Source of the DNA: Strigomonas culicis
Lineage: Eukaryota; Euglenozoa; Kinetoplastea; Trypanosomatida; Trypanosomatidae
Assembly (NCBI GenBank): GCA_000482145.1
Contig: AUXH01000003.1
Location: 1-64,000, forward strand
DNA length: 64,000 nucleotides
Direction: 5' to 3'
The notes beneath the pieces are model-generated. The model was given only the letters and a program-made list of their open reading frames with translations. It had not been told where the DNA came from and did not search any database. Shown piece by piece: positions 29,333 to 38,428 of this stretch. Numbering within the stretch: the stretch's first letter is position 1; the number at the start of each line of letters is the position of its first letter. Position numbers and translations under genes: made by a program.

Positions 29333-29650
29333 TTAAGAGAAGAGCATGAGGAAGGCAAGCATCAGCGCGAACAGGCCAATGGCCTCCGTCAGGGCGAAAC
29401 CAAGAATGGCGTAGTTGAACAGCATCTTGGTCAGGTTGGGCTGACGGGCGCAGGCGACGAGGAGGGCGCCGAAAATGGTACCAATACCCATGCCGACGCC
29501 AGCGAGCGCGATGGCGGCGAGGCCGGTGCCCACGTAGTGGAGGCCCTGCACGGAGATGGCGACGGTGGAGGCCTGGCGGGGGGCCGCCACGAGAGCGGCG
29601 GAGGCGGCGGCCACGCGACGAGCGGGCTGAGCAAGAACACGGCGCATCAT
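29333..29650 (-). CDS. Mitochondrial ATP synthase subunit c (ATPase subunit 9)
   Basis: 105 residues. Encodes the proton-carrying ring subunit of F1Fo ATP synthase. A presequence rich in Arg and Ala (about 1-28, [15 protein letters not shown]) is followed by the mature hairpin: [24 protein letters not shown] (first helix), the polar loop ARQP (68-71) and a second helix with the proton-binding E89 in FALTEAIG. Two adjacent ATGs (29650 and 29647) could start; the choice does not affect the mature protein. Trypanosomatids usually have several subunit c genes with different presequences; only one is in this window. The 5' UTR has an A14 run 16 bases before the ATG. Confidence 0.95.
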   Translation of the reverse strand: MMRRVLAQPARRVAAASAALVAAPRQASTVAISVQGLHYVGTGLAAIALAGVGMGIGTIFGALLVACARQPNLTKMLFNYAILGFALTEAIGLFALMLAFLMLFS

Positions 29651-30088
29651 TTTCGGTAGAGTGTGTTTTTTTTTTTTTTAAGGAGTTCTTCTCGAATAAC
29701 AAACTAAGAGTGTGACGCGAAAAAAAAAGGCGTGTATTGAGTGAGAAGAGGGGTTGTAAAACGAATGAGTAACAGTGCGGGGCCATCCAAAAAAAGAAAA
29801 AACGCATACATGATTTCTTTTTTATCAAGTGTTCATCTAGAAAAAAAAAATAACAAGTATCATGCGAAATAACAGAGGTGTACATGCGGCAGTATATTCA
29901 GAAGGTAACAAGAAAAAAGGGTTGGAAAGGGGAACAACAGTAAATTGTGCTCTCCGTCTCCCCCACTCGCGTGCTCTCTGTGCGTACTTGCTGTATTCTT
30001 TTTTTTGTTTTAGATTTATTGTAATAGGTTTGATTATGGGTTGCTTCGTTGCGCACCGTGCGTTTGCGAGCGGAAAACTGTCAATGGC
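29651..30088. other. Intergenic spacer with A14 leader tract
   Basis: T14 on the plus strand at 29666-29679 gives an A14 run in the sense strand just above the subunit c start. Splice-type purine runs follow at 29721-29731 and near 29790-29805. The rest is AT-rich. No gene is seen. Confidence 0.5.
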
Positions 30089-32875
30089 TCACGCCACATT
30101 CAACGGCGCGAAGGCGGCCATGACGCGTGTAAAGTGCGGCGACTGCGCCGTGACCGCCTCGTCGCCCAGCAGCTCCAGCAGGCTCTCATCGAAGGGGCGC
30201 ACCTCGTCCTCCGCGAAGGCCTCCGTGCCGCCCTCGGCAGCGCGGTCAATCATGCGTCTGTCGTCGTCCGCCAGCGAAGGGGCACCGCGGATGCCCTGCA
30301 GCAGCCGGACCAGCATCGTGCTCACGCACACGCTGGGCGACACGTCCAGCAGCAGGACGAGCTGCTCCGCCAGATGGGCCGTGACGCTGCCCACAACGCG
30401 CCGCGCCAGCTCGCCGCCGTCGTCGGAGAGCTGCACGCAGGCAAAGAGAAGCACCGCGAAGAGCATCGCGTAGCTGTCGCCCTGCACCTCCGCGCAGGCC
30501 GCCAGCCCCGCCATGCAGCTCGACGCGACGGTCGGCCGCAGCGTGGCCGAGAGACGCACGCACGTGAGGCAAAGCGCGAAGTACGCCGCGGACAGCTCGC
30601 AGCTGGCGCTCTCGGCCACCGCGCTGAGATACGTCAGCGCCAGATCACTCGACACAAAGTCGACCACCTGGCCGCGCAGCAACAGGAGCGTGTAGGTGCA
30701 GCGCAGCGCCAGATACAGCACCGCGAAGTCGCGGTCCAAGTGCCGCGCGCACCACTGCAGCGCCTCCTGGGCGAGCGGGTGGAACGTGCGCGTGCTGCGG
30801 CACATGGTGAGGAGCAGCTCCCAGCCGTAGTCCTCCGCCCACGGCGTCAGGCTCTTGCCCACCGCCGTGCAGGGAACGACCACCGCGTGGAAAAGGGACC
30901 AGACCGTGTCTTCGCTCCCGCAGATCGCCACGCCGCTCTTCAGGCAGTCAACCAGCATGCCCAGCGTGCTGATGTTCGGGTCGCAGTCCTCGTCGCCGTC
31001 GCCCGCGTCGTGACTCGCCCGCTGCTCGTACGTCGTGATGAAGGACACCGCGGCCGGGAGGAATATCTGAACAATGAAGTCGCCGTGGGACACGAGGGCG
31101 CCCTTCTCGATTAGCACGTACACGATGCCGGCCAGCTCCTTCACGGTGCTCGGCTCATGCACGTAGGGCAGCGCGCGCTGCACTGTCTGCAGCACCGTTG
31201 TGACCGCCGTGTCGGACAGCTCCGCAAGGGTGAAGTGGTTGTCCGAGATGAAGTTCTCCGTCGAGCGTAGGGCGGTGAGCACAATCACCGTGCTGTCCTG
31301 CTGCTGCAGCATCTCCTCCAGCGCGGCGTGGACCTGCCGCCGCTCCGCAAGTTCCGGCACGGACTCGCACCACATGCCGATCAGCCACACGACGCGCCGC
31401 AGCACGAAGGGGCTGGGCCGCTGCGCCGCATCGGCCGCGACGGAGGCGCGCAGAAGGGGCAGCAGGTGGTGCTGCAGGAACTGCAGGTAGCTCGCGCCGC
31501 CCTCCGAGTCCGTCATGGTGTAGTAGCCGATGCCCACGGCGTGCAGCGCCGCCGTGATGGGCGCGACGGCGCCAGACGCCAGCTGCTCATTGATGATACC
31601 CCACGCGCAGGTCAGACTTGCGGCCGCACAGCCGCCGGACTGTGTGAGGGCGAGAAACAGCTGCTCCGCGCAGCTCACGGCGGAGTCTTGATCGTCCATA
31701 TCGATATCCAGCTCCGCCACCACCTTCTCCGGCCCGCTCGCCCATTCCCTCAGCTGATCCGGTGTGCACTCGTCGGGGAAGTAGTTGAGGATCACAGCAC
31801 GCAGGATCCGGGTCAGCAGCGGAGACCGTCCAAATGCAGCTAAGCACTCCCTCAAAAAGTCATCCCCATCCTCAGCGGAGAAGAGAGAAGTGAGGAGGCG
31901 AAGGGAGCGGCAGGCGACCCTGTCGAAGAGAGCGTGGCTCCTCCCAGCTTCGATGATGGCACACAACAAGTGAAAGAGGGACGGATCGCCATTCTCGCCC
32001 GATAGCTCCACGCGAATAAAGAAGGCGGGGGGTAACTGCTTCAGGTCAGTGGGAAAGTGCATCGCGCACTGCTCTATGATTTTGATACAGTACTCTAGCA
32101 GCCGCACACGCTTGTAGGATGGATCGCTGGCCAGCCCCGCCGTGTCCTTCCATGCGATGTCCAGGAGGAAGGGATAGAAGCTCGCGACAAACGTGCCCTG
32201 TCCAAACACACGCAGCGCGCACTTGAGTAAGTACAGGAGCACCTCGTAGTTCTCCACAGGATCGCTGGACGCTGCGGATGCGTACGCAAACATGGACGAG
32301 AGCGGCTCCACCATCATTTCGCACAGGTGGTCAAACACGTTGCCAATCCATTTCGACCGCATCTCCTTTAGGAACAAGTGCAGGCACAGCAGGAGCTGCG
32401 GTAGCTCCGGCCCACTCGATGCCGGCGGCAAGGACGGCGACGCCGCGGACCACTTCGCCATAATCGCATTCACGTAGCCGCCGGCCACCTCGTGGACCAT
32501 GCGCGGGAGCCGCTCGCCCAGCTGACACTTGGCGGAGCCGCGCTTCGTCATGAGGGCGATGATGGAGGCAACGTTCCGCGTCAGGAGAGCGGACGTGAAG
32601 GTCTCGGTGAGCGCGAGGTTCAGATAGCGCCGGATATACGCCTCCTGCGCCTCCTTGGGAACCGCGTTGTGCCATGCGTCGCGCACAAACTCCAGAACGG
32701 TAGTGCACGTGAAAAACCGTGCTGCCTCCGGCGCGTCGCTGTTGCTGATCACGCTCCATGTGTACTCTAGGAAAACATCAGGCGTCTTCTCTTTTATATC
32801 GCGAAGCTGCTGGGCGGCCCTCTTTCTCTCATCGTTGTCGGATGACGACTGCAACGTATTAAAAAGGGAATCCAT
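30089..32875 (-). CDS. Karyopherin/exportin-like HEAT-repeat protein
   Basis: 928 residues from the ATG at 32875 (931 from the alternative ATG at 32884). An N-terminal importin-beta-like start, with SSSDNDERKRAAQQL and CTTVLEFVRDAW, opens a long all-helical HEAT-type solenoid ending near the C-terminus; overall size and acidic character fit nuclear transport receptors of the exportin class. I cannot decide between exportin and importin subfamilies. The longer in-frame extension to 33100 reads through Ser/Leu-rich pyrimidine-tract sequence and is rejected. GC-rich coding sequence throughout, with no internal stop. Confidence 0.65.
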   Translation of the reverse strand: MDSLFNTLQSSSDNDERKRAAQQLRDIKEKTPDVFLEYTWSVISNSDAPEAARFFTCTTVLEFVRDAWHNAVPKEAQEAYIRRYLNLALTETFTSALLTRNVASIIALMTKRGSAKCQLGERLPRMVHEVAGGYVNAIMAKWSAASPSLPPASSGPELPQLLLCLHLFLKEMRSKWIGNVFDHLCEMMVEPLSSMFAYASAASSDPVENYEVLLYLLKCALRVFGQGTFVASFYPFLLDIAWKDTAGLASDPSYKRVRLLEYCIKIIEQCAMHFPTDLKQLPPAFFIRVELSGENGDPSLFHLLCAIIEAGRSHALFDRVACRSLRLLTSLFSAEDGDDFLRECLAAFGRSPLLTRILRAVILNYFPDECTPDQLREWASGPEKVVAELDIDMDDQDSAVSCAEQLFLALTQSGGCAAASLTCAWGIINEQLASGAVAPITAALHAVGIGYYTMTDSEGGASYLQFLQHHLLPLLRASVAADAAQRPSPFVLRRVVWLIGMWCESVPELAERRQVHAALEEMLQQQDSTVIVLTALRSTENFISDNHFTLAELSDTAVTTVLQTVQRALPYVHEPSTVKELAGIVYVLIEKGALVSHGDFIVQIFLPAAVSFITTYEQRASHDAGDGDEDCDPNISTLGMLVDCLKSGVAICGSEDTVWSLFHAVVVPCTAVGKSLTPWAEDYGWELLLTMCRSTRTFHPLAQEALQWCARHLDRDFAVLYLALRCTYTLLLLRGQVVDFVSSDLALTYLSAVAESASCELSAAYFALCLTCVRLSATLRPTVASSCMAGLAACAEVQGDSYAMLFAVLLFACVQLSDDGGELARRVVGSVTAHLAEQLVLLLDVSPSVCVSTMLVRLLQGIRGAPSLADDDRRMIDRAAEGGTEAFAEDEVRPFDESLLELLGDEAVTAQSPHFTRVMAAFAPLNVA

Positions 32876-33099
32876 TCCTCGCATAAGGTGTGAAAGTGAT
32901 CCAAGAGGGGACAAAGAGGACAACAATAATAACGTGGAAAGGAAAGAACGAGAGAGAGAGGGAGAGACGAAAGAGTAGTAGAAAGAAACAGAAACACAAG
33001 CGGCGGATGAAGAACACCTCAACACAAAGTGTCCATTAGCTCCTTGTTTAAACCTTATGGCAGGAGGAACTTGCTCTTTAGAAGGATTGGGAGATTCCA
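32876..33099 (-). promoter_or_regulatory. Trans-splice region with unusually long AG-free zone
   Basis: A purine-rich block at 32938-32976 is the sense pyrimidine tract. Reading down from it, the first AG in sense is at 32878-32879, only two bases above the ATG at 32875 and below the ATG at 32884. Taken literally this predicts a nearly leaderless mRNA. Confidence 0.4.
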
Positions 33100-34062
33100 T
33101 TATACAAAGTTACCGACCGCATTATCCATTTCTCGTGTGACGCGCAACATCATTTCCTGCGATTGCACATCCAACGGTAAAAATCCGAGCACACCGTATC
33201 CTTCAATGACACTCATTAAGGTCTTGGTGTATGTGTACACACGCCCGCCGTCCTTCTCCAGATCAATGCTCTCCACTGGATCGTCCGCCACTGCCTCACA
33301 TGCCGTAGTCGATGTCTGCTTCCTCGCCGCTTCGGCGGAGAGGCACTGGTCCGCGAGCTGCTTGTTCCGGTACTTGCGCCGCAGCTCCCGCTTCCACAAC
33401 CGGTCAAAGTCTTCGGCAAGAAAATTTGAGGCCGCGAGGAACGGGTTGTGCTCGTCAATGTCCTCCGGCTGCAGCGTGTCCCACTTGGTCAGAAGGTTGA
33501 GGTGCGGCAGCTCGTGGTCGATCATCGTGGTGAGCGCCAGTATGCACGCCGAGGCATACGTGGGGATGTCGCGCGTGGCGATCACCGCATCCACGAGGTG
33601 CACGGTGCAGAGGGAGCACTGCAGCCGCTTCTGCAGTGCCGTGACCAGCGTGTGCAGCAACCGCGAGTTGATGTAGAACTCCACCTGCCCCGGGCAGTCG
33701 ATGATGAGGTACGGCGCGCGTAGGCCACTGCCGGCACCGGCCGCGAGCACTTCCTCCACCCGCCGCTCGAGGGCCTTCTCCAGACTGCCAATTACCCAGT
33801 CCATGTGCTGTTCGATGAACTGCGCGCAGAAAAGGTAAGAGCCATTGGGACCCAACAACTCCTTCTCCATGACCGTCTCCTGACAGATCAAGTCTCGTAT
33901 ATCCACGTCGCAAGGATACGGGAAAACACCCTCATTCGCCGGGTCCATATTCAGCATGGTCACGGGTCGCGTGGGGTCGTAGACGCTAAGGAATTGACGC
34001 TTGCCCTCACAGTACGTCGTCTTACCACTCCCGGGTGGTCCGCAGACTAGCTCGCCGAACAT
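33100..34062 (-). CDS. GPN-loop GTPase 2 (GPN2)
   Basis: 320 residues from the ATG at 34062. P-loop GPPGSGKTT (8-16), LNMDPANE (37-44), and the family-defining Gly-Pro-Asn loop LLGPNGSY (69-76), then LIIDCPGQVE (Walker B/switch II), NLLTKWD (G4-like base recognition) and GFLPLD. GPN GTPases assemble RNA polymerase II and other multisubunit complexes in the cytoplasm before nuclear import. The MDPANE/LGPNGSY/CPGQVEF spelling and the C-terminal YGVLGFLPLD fit GPN2. The in-frame ATG at 34110 would add a weak hydrophobic stretch and is less likely. All GTPase motifs are intact. Confidence 0.9.
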   Translation of the reverse strand: MFGELVCGPPGSGKTTYCEGKRQFLSVYDPTRPVTMLNMDPANEGVFPYPCDVDIRDLICQETVMEKELLGPNGSYLFCAQFIEQHMDWVIGSLEKALERRVEEVLAAGAGSGLRAPYLIIDCPGQVEFYINSRLLHTLVTALQKRLQCSLCTVHLVDAVIATRDIPTYASACILALTTMIDHELPHLNLLTKWDTLQPEDIDEHNPFLAASNFLAEDFDRLWKRELRRKYRNKQLADQCLSAEAARKQTSTTACEAVADDPVESIDLEKDGGRVYTYTKTLMSVIEGYGVLGFLPLDVQSQEMMLRVTREMDNAVGNFV

Positions 34063-34322
34063 ATACAAGTGCAGCGCTGTTGCCGACAGCAGAGAGATAC
34101 ATAAGGACACACAATAAGTGCATCAAGAAAAGGGTTCAAAAAGAGAAGAGGAGGGGGAGAAGAGGAGAGCGAAACAATGAAGACGGAGTGTACGAAAAGA
34201 AAAAAAAACGAAAGCTAAAACAGAATGAAGCGCAGAAGTCGGTATAGGGTACAATACAACTCTTTCGTTTCCATGATTATTTCACTGTTAAGCGTATTAT
34301 TACAAAAGAATACATAAACGGG

Positions 34323-35669
34323 TTAAGTTTGTTCGTCGATCAGACTACCAGTGTAAATGAGTGTATCGTCATCCCATTGGTGCTGAGACACGCTCTTCCG
34401 ATGCCGTGCGCCCTTGACGACATCTGCCCAGTGGTGCACCACGTCCACACTGTCGCCAAAGTACTCCACGAGCACATCCTCCACAGCCCTTTCCTGAGCC
34501 TCCTCATCCAAGTACTTGCTCAGTGTCTTGGCGGCTTCGTAGAACGCCGGCACAATCCGACCGTCGTACAGCTTGGCGGACCTCGCGCAGTTCATGCCAG
34601 GGACTAATGGATTAATAATGCAGAGCTCGGGTCCCGCAGGCTTTTTGAAGCTGAGGTTCTGGACATAGTTCATTCCCATGTGCTGGTGATCCCACTCCTC
34701 GTTGCCGTAGTAACGCAGGAAGCCGACGAGCAGCACAGCGATGTTGTGCTGCAGCTCCGACGGGAAGAAGGCGGACTTCTTCTGCAGGAACCACAGCACC
34801 AGCAGCGAGGTCGGGAAGGACCCGAGCCCCCCGACGCTCGGGTCGTCGAGCGACCAGTTGGACAACATGGCCTTTATCAGCACGATGAGCGCCCGCGCGA
34901 GCTCGTTGCCGGGCCTCTGGAACTCCTTGCAGAGAAAGTCCGACGTCAGGCAGCCGTCCTTCTCGAAGGACAGATCCACTTTGGTATTCGTGTCACGGTG
35001 AACGCACTTCACAATCGGCACACGCGCGTGTGCAATCGAAGAGACGCGTGTGAAGAGCGGCGACCGTCGCATCGCGTTTGCCACGACGTGGATGCCAGAC
35101 GAAAAGCTACTTTGGCGCTGCTTCGTGGTCATCACCGCGCTGTGCTCGACCGCGTGGAGGGTCCGCTGCAGTGCCGGTGGCACATGGACGTCGCCACCGT
35201 CCTTCGGCAGCATGACACAGTCGACGTCGCTCGCCGGTATCAGCAGCCCCGTGCGCATGCTGCCGTACACCTCCACCTCCAGACCGATGCGACTCAGTGG
35301 CATCGCAATATCCCTCAGCACGGACAGCTTCGCGTCTCGCGCCTCGACCGACGGCGACAGGTAGTGCAGGAGCTCTTTCAGCTTTCTATTGAGGAGGAGG
35401 TGGTCAAACGTGGTCGGCGCGTGGCCCTCCGCCGGCGCTTTTGCCTCCCGCTCGCCGCCGTCCCTGGCCGGCCGGCGCTCGGACCACACCTTCCCCAACA
35501 CGCCCTTATGATCGTGCAGGTGCGCCTTCTTTCGTGCCTCCTGCCTCGCAGAACCATGCGCGTGTCTCTGGCGATGTACGAAGGACCGCTCTACGCCCTC
35601 GGAAAGAGTCTCTTGTGTGAGGACGGAGGACCGTGCCGTCTCCCGTAGACCAGAATGTCTACTTGGCAT
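34323..35669 (-). CDS. Non-canonical poly(A) polymerase (TRF4/PAPD-like)
   Basis: 448 residues from the first ATG at 35669 (the preceding in-frame codon used by longer predictions is TTG). A basic N-terminal 85 residues is followed by a DNA-polymerase-beta-type nucleotidyltransferase core: YGSMRTGLLIPASDVDCVML (135-154) with D148 and D150, and the third carboxylate D232 in KVDLSF. The central domain includes GGLGSFPTSLLVLWFL and the PAP-associated segment with NPLVPGMNCARSA. This is the Trf4/PAPD5 family, which in trypanosomes polyadenylates nuclear RNAs for exosome decay (TRAMP-like) or snoRNA processing. It lacks a mitochondrial presequence and the long C-terminal region of the canonical PAP. 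Confidence 0.88.
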   Translation of the reverse strand: MPSRHSGLRETARSSVLTQETLSEGVERSFVHRQRHAHGSARQEARKKAHLHDHKGVLGKVWSERRPARDGGEREAKAPAEGHAPTTFDHLLLNRKLKELLHYLSPSVEARDAKLSVLRDIAMPLSRIGLEVEVYGSMRTGLLIPASDVDCVMLPKDGGDVHVPPALQRTLHAVEHSAVMTTKQRQSSFSSGIHVVANAMRRSPLFTRVSSIAHARVPIVKCVHRDTNTKVDLSFEKDGCLTSDFLCKEFQRPGNELARALIVLIKAMLSNWSLDDPSVGGLGSFPTSLLVLWFLQKKSAFFPSELQHNIAVLLVGFLRYYGNEEWDHQHMGMNYVQNLSFKKPAGPELCIINPLVPGMNCARSAKLYDGRIVPAFYEAAKTLSKYLDEEAQERAVEDVLVEYFGDSVDVVHHWADVVKGARHRKSVSQHQWDDDTLIYTGSLIDEQT

Positions 35670-36055
35670 AGATGGCTTCAAAAACTAAAAGAACAGAACA
35701 CAAAAGTGCATACACATACGCGTAGGGGGGGGGGGCGGGAGGCATCCGTGATGGGAACCCGTTCAACGCAGTGGCAGTGAAAAGAGTGAACAGGAGAGGA
35801 AGGAGAGCAATGAATTCAAAACTAATTCCTACACGCTGTACGTCACGTGAACAGGTACACAACCAGCTAACCATAATGGAAGCAAAAAAGATCAGAAAGG
35901 ATCATCTGAATGGGTATCATTATACATTTACATCTAAAGAGTCTTACTTCCGCTGCCGCAAGAGGAACATGTCATCGGTAGTGGTCACTTTAACCCTGGG
36001 CTTTTTTTTTCTTCTGGATGATAACAAGCACCCGCCCTCATACATACATACACCG
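35670..36055. other. Intergenic spacer with G11 run
   Basis: G11 at 35725-35735 followed by CGGGAGG gives a C-rich sense tract for the poly(A) polymerase mRNA. The rest carries short A and T runs. No gene is seen. Confidence 0.45.
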
Positions 36056-37330
36056 TCAGACAAAGTTCGGCCTCTTCTGGAAGCGCATGAGCACCATGCG
36101 CTCCTCCAGCAGCGTGTCGATCTTCTTCTGCAGCACGCGGTTCAGTCGATTGCCTTGCAGCGTGACGGCCGTGATGCGCGTGTTCTCGTTTGCCGCGTCC
36201 AGCAGGAAGGTGGCCCCCTCGTCGTTGATCGCGTTACTAGAGAGATCAATATCCGTGATGGACTCCGCCACGGTGATGTTGTTCGCGATGGCGACGGCGG
36301 CCTCATCGTCTAACAGGTTGTCTGCGAGATTGATCTCCTGCAGCACATTGGAGGTCTTGAGCAGCAGGGCTATGCGCATGCCACCGGTGGGTCCGATGCT
36401 ACAGGAGCTGATGTCCAGGCGCGTCACACCGGAGGTGCGATGCGCCGCGAGCGACTTGGCGAGCTCATCCGCACCGACGGGTCCGAGTGGGTTACCCGAC
36501 AAGGATAAGTAGCTCAACGTGCTGTTCTGCTCCAGTCCATTTTTGCACAAACGCTTCATACCGCCGACCGTGAAGGCATTTAACCGGAGGTCCAGCTCTT
36601 CTAGCGTTCGGTTTGCCTCCAGCATGGCGGCGATGGCAGCGGCACAGTTGTCCGTGACATTGTTGTTCCCGAGTGTGAAGCGCTTCACCTCTTTGTTGCC
36701 TTGGATCGCCTCGCAGAGCATCCGCACCCCGTCGTCGCCAAGGTAGTTGCCGTACAGCAGCAGTGTCTGCACCGCGCAGGTGGGAACGGCGAGCAGCTCC
36801 GCGAGACTCGCCGCCCCGCTCGGGCCAAGCTCGTTCATGGAGAGATTGAGGTGCGTGATGTAGGTGTTGCGCGCCAGCGCCTTCTGCACCAGAGCCGCGC
36901 CGTCGGGCCCGATCTCGTTACTGCTGATATTGAGTCGCGTCACGGTGGTGGACGTGGCGATGGACTTGAGCAGCTTGCGCACGTCTGGGGCGCTCAGTTT
37001 GTTGCCTTGCACATCCACACAGAGGAGCTTGGAGTTCATGTTAATCACGTTCGCCATGCCGTCACAGCCCTCCCTTCCAATATCGTTGAAGCGCAGCACG
37101 ATTTCGGAGCAGGAGGTTGACTCTGCGGCGTTCAGTATCTGCGCCGCGAGGGTGGGGCCTAATTGGTTGTCCACAAGGTACAGCACGCGGATGGGCGCAT
37201 CAGCGCTCCGGTCCTGCAGCAGATTGCAGATACTTGCGCACAGGTCACTAGAGATGGGCTTCCAACCAATGTGCAGCGATCGCACATGCTGCGAAGAAGA
37301 GTCCACGGCGACAGCTGTGGCTTTATCCAT
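36056..37330 (-). CDS. Leucine-rich repeat protein (ribonuclease-inhibitor type)
   Basis: 424 residues consisting almost entirely of 28-residue RI-type LRRs: motifs such as LYLVDNQLG, LRFNDIGREG, LNISSNEIGPDGAALV, LNLSMNELGPSGAASL, LLLYGNYLGDDGVRML, LDLRLNAFTVGGM, LSLSGNPLGPVGADEL and IDLSSNAINDEG recur at regular spacing (about 12-13 units). No signal peptide, membrane helix or additional domain, so probably a cytoplasmic scaffold. Flagellar and cytoskeletal LRR proteins of this type are common in trypanosomatids, but the partner is unknown. Confidence 0.9.
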   Translation of the reverse strand: MDKATAVAVDSSSQHVRSLHIGWKPISSDLCASICNLLQDRSADAPIRVLYLVDNQLGPTLAAQILNAAESTSCSEIVLRFNDIGREGCDGMANVINMNSKLLCVDVQGNKLSAPDVRKLLKSIATSTTVTRLNISSNEIGPDGAALVQKALARNTYITHLNLSMNELGPSGAASLAELLAVPTCAVQTLLLYGNYLGDDGVRMLCEAIQGNKEVKRFTLGNNNVTDNCAAAIAAMLEANRTLEELDLRLNAFTVGGMKRLCKNGLEQNSTLSYLSLSGNPLGPVGADELAKSLAAHRTSGVTRLDISSCSIGPTGGMRIALLLKTSNVLQEINLADNLLDDEAAVAIANNITVAESITDIDLSSNAINDEGATFLLDAANENTRITAVTLQGNRLNRVLQKKIDTLLEERMVLMRFQKRPNFV

Positions 37331-37834
37331 TATAGCGTGCCTCTACCTTTTTTTTTTCTTGTACCCTTATATACACACTCTCAAATAACAGAAACGCAGA
37401 GAGAAGAGAAGCAAGAGACGATCCGCATAGCGTCGGTTCAGAATCTTTTCATGCACAGGACACACAATCTACTCGTAAGGAGGGATGTTTCTTATGAAGT
37501 CAAGCAGATGGATTCATTTTGACGAGTAATAGTGTGCACAAAAGGAGGTGAAAAAAAGCGATTGTATAGAGGACCATAGAATGCAGTAAAGAGAAGCGAA
37601 GTATACTGGTATAAACTGCAGAGCTTCTCTTTCAGTGAGCAATTAAAAACAAAAAATAAATATGACCAAGTTAGTAAGAGCGTGCAAAAAAAGGAGAGGA
37701 ATGAAACAGGAGTCGCAACAGGACTACCCAAACGTCGTTCCTTCATTCCTTTCCTGCAACAAAGTGCGTTCTCTCCATACAAGCTAAATACTTATTTACA
37801 TCGAACAATAGCACTGGAGTCGCGTTTTTCGTCT
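37331..37834. other. Intergenic spacer
   Basis: About 500 bases. The purine block at 37395-37418 is the likely splice tract of the LRR gene. The left half (above 37500) carries no coding signal. Confidence 0.5.
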
Positions 37835-38428
37835 TTACTGATCTAAATAAATCAGGTCCTTCAATGACATGTATGAATGATGAAGAGAGTCCAGATCCTG
37901 TGAGTGTACCTCCTCGTATTCACCGGGGCCAGACTCTTCAACGGCTTGCAAGGTGGGGTTAGACACTCCACTGGCGTAGGGCGAAACGGGGGTGAAGCTC
38001 TCACCGCCCGAGGGCTGGCCCTCCGACGATTCGTCGCCCGACGACGTGGCGTGGGATTGCGGCGATTGTGTGTGCGACATGCTGCTGTTGAAGCGACGGT
38101 CAAACACGCCCCGCATGGTCGTCACATGGTCTCTCGTGTAGCGCAGGGTCGGGTTCGAGACGCTCACGTCCGCCGCCGGGATACCGTTGTTATTGTCGGA
38201 GAGCGTTCGGTCCGCCGCGGCCTCGTTTGTGGGGGACGACCCGTGGGGCCCATCGAGGAGCACGCTGATGCTGCCGGACTGCCCGCACGCCCGCTTCGCC
38301 TGCGCCTGCTTCACCGCCTCGGAGGGCAGCGGTAGCTTCGGCGTGTTCCCCAGCTTCAAGTTGACGGAGGAGGGCAGCGTTGACCGCCACGTCGGCGCCT
38401 CGGACTTTGCGCGCCGTCGGCCGCCGCG
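37835..38428 (-). pseudogene. Frame-shifted C-terminal part of the upstream membrane protein
   Basis: Open frame of about 197 codons lying in the -1 frame relative to, and overlapping, the end of the 38356-41877 gene. It has no ATG at its head (the first codons after the in-frame stop at 38429 read GGRRRAKSEAPTWR) and no splice signal before it. Its GC content and codon choice resemble coding sequence, unlike the homopolymer-rich spacers. It is Ser/Pro/acidic-rich, with the hexapeptide VSNPTL present twice. I interpret it as the natural C-terminus of the preceding protein, separated by a one-base deletion or a sequencing error between about 38405 and 38430. An independent small gene is less likely. 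Confidence 0.6.

Noticed and set aside
30089..33100. 1003-residue version of the karyopherin-like protein starting at 33100
   Set aside because: The extra N-terminal residues overlap the stop of GPN2 and pass through the pyrimidine tract; importin-type sequence begins after the ATG at 32875.
37835..38359. Separate small gene of about 174 codons
   Set aside because: The head codon is TTG, there is no splice tract above it, and it overlaps the preceding gene; a frame-shifted C-terminus explains it better.
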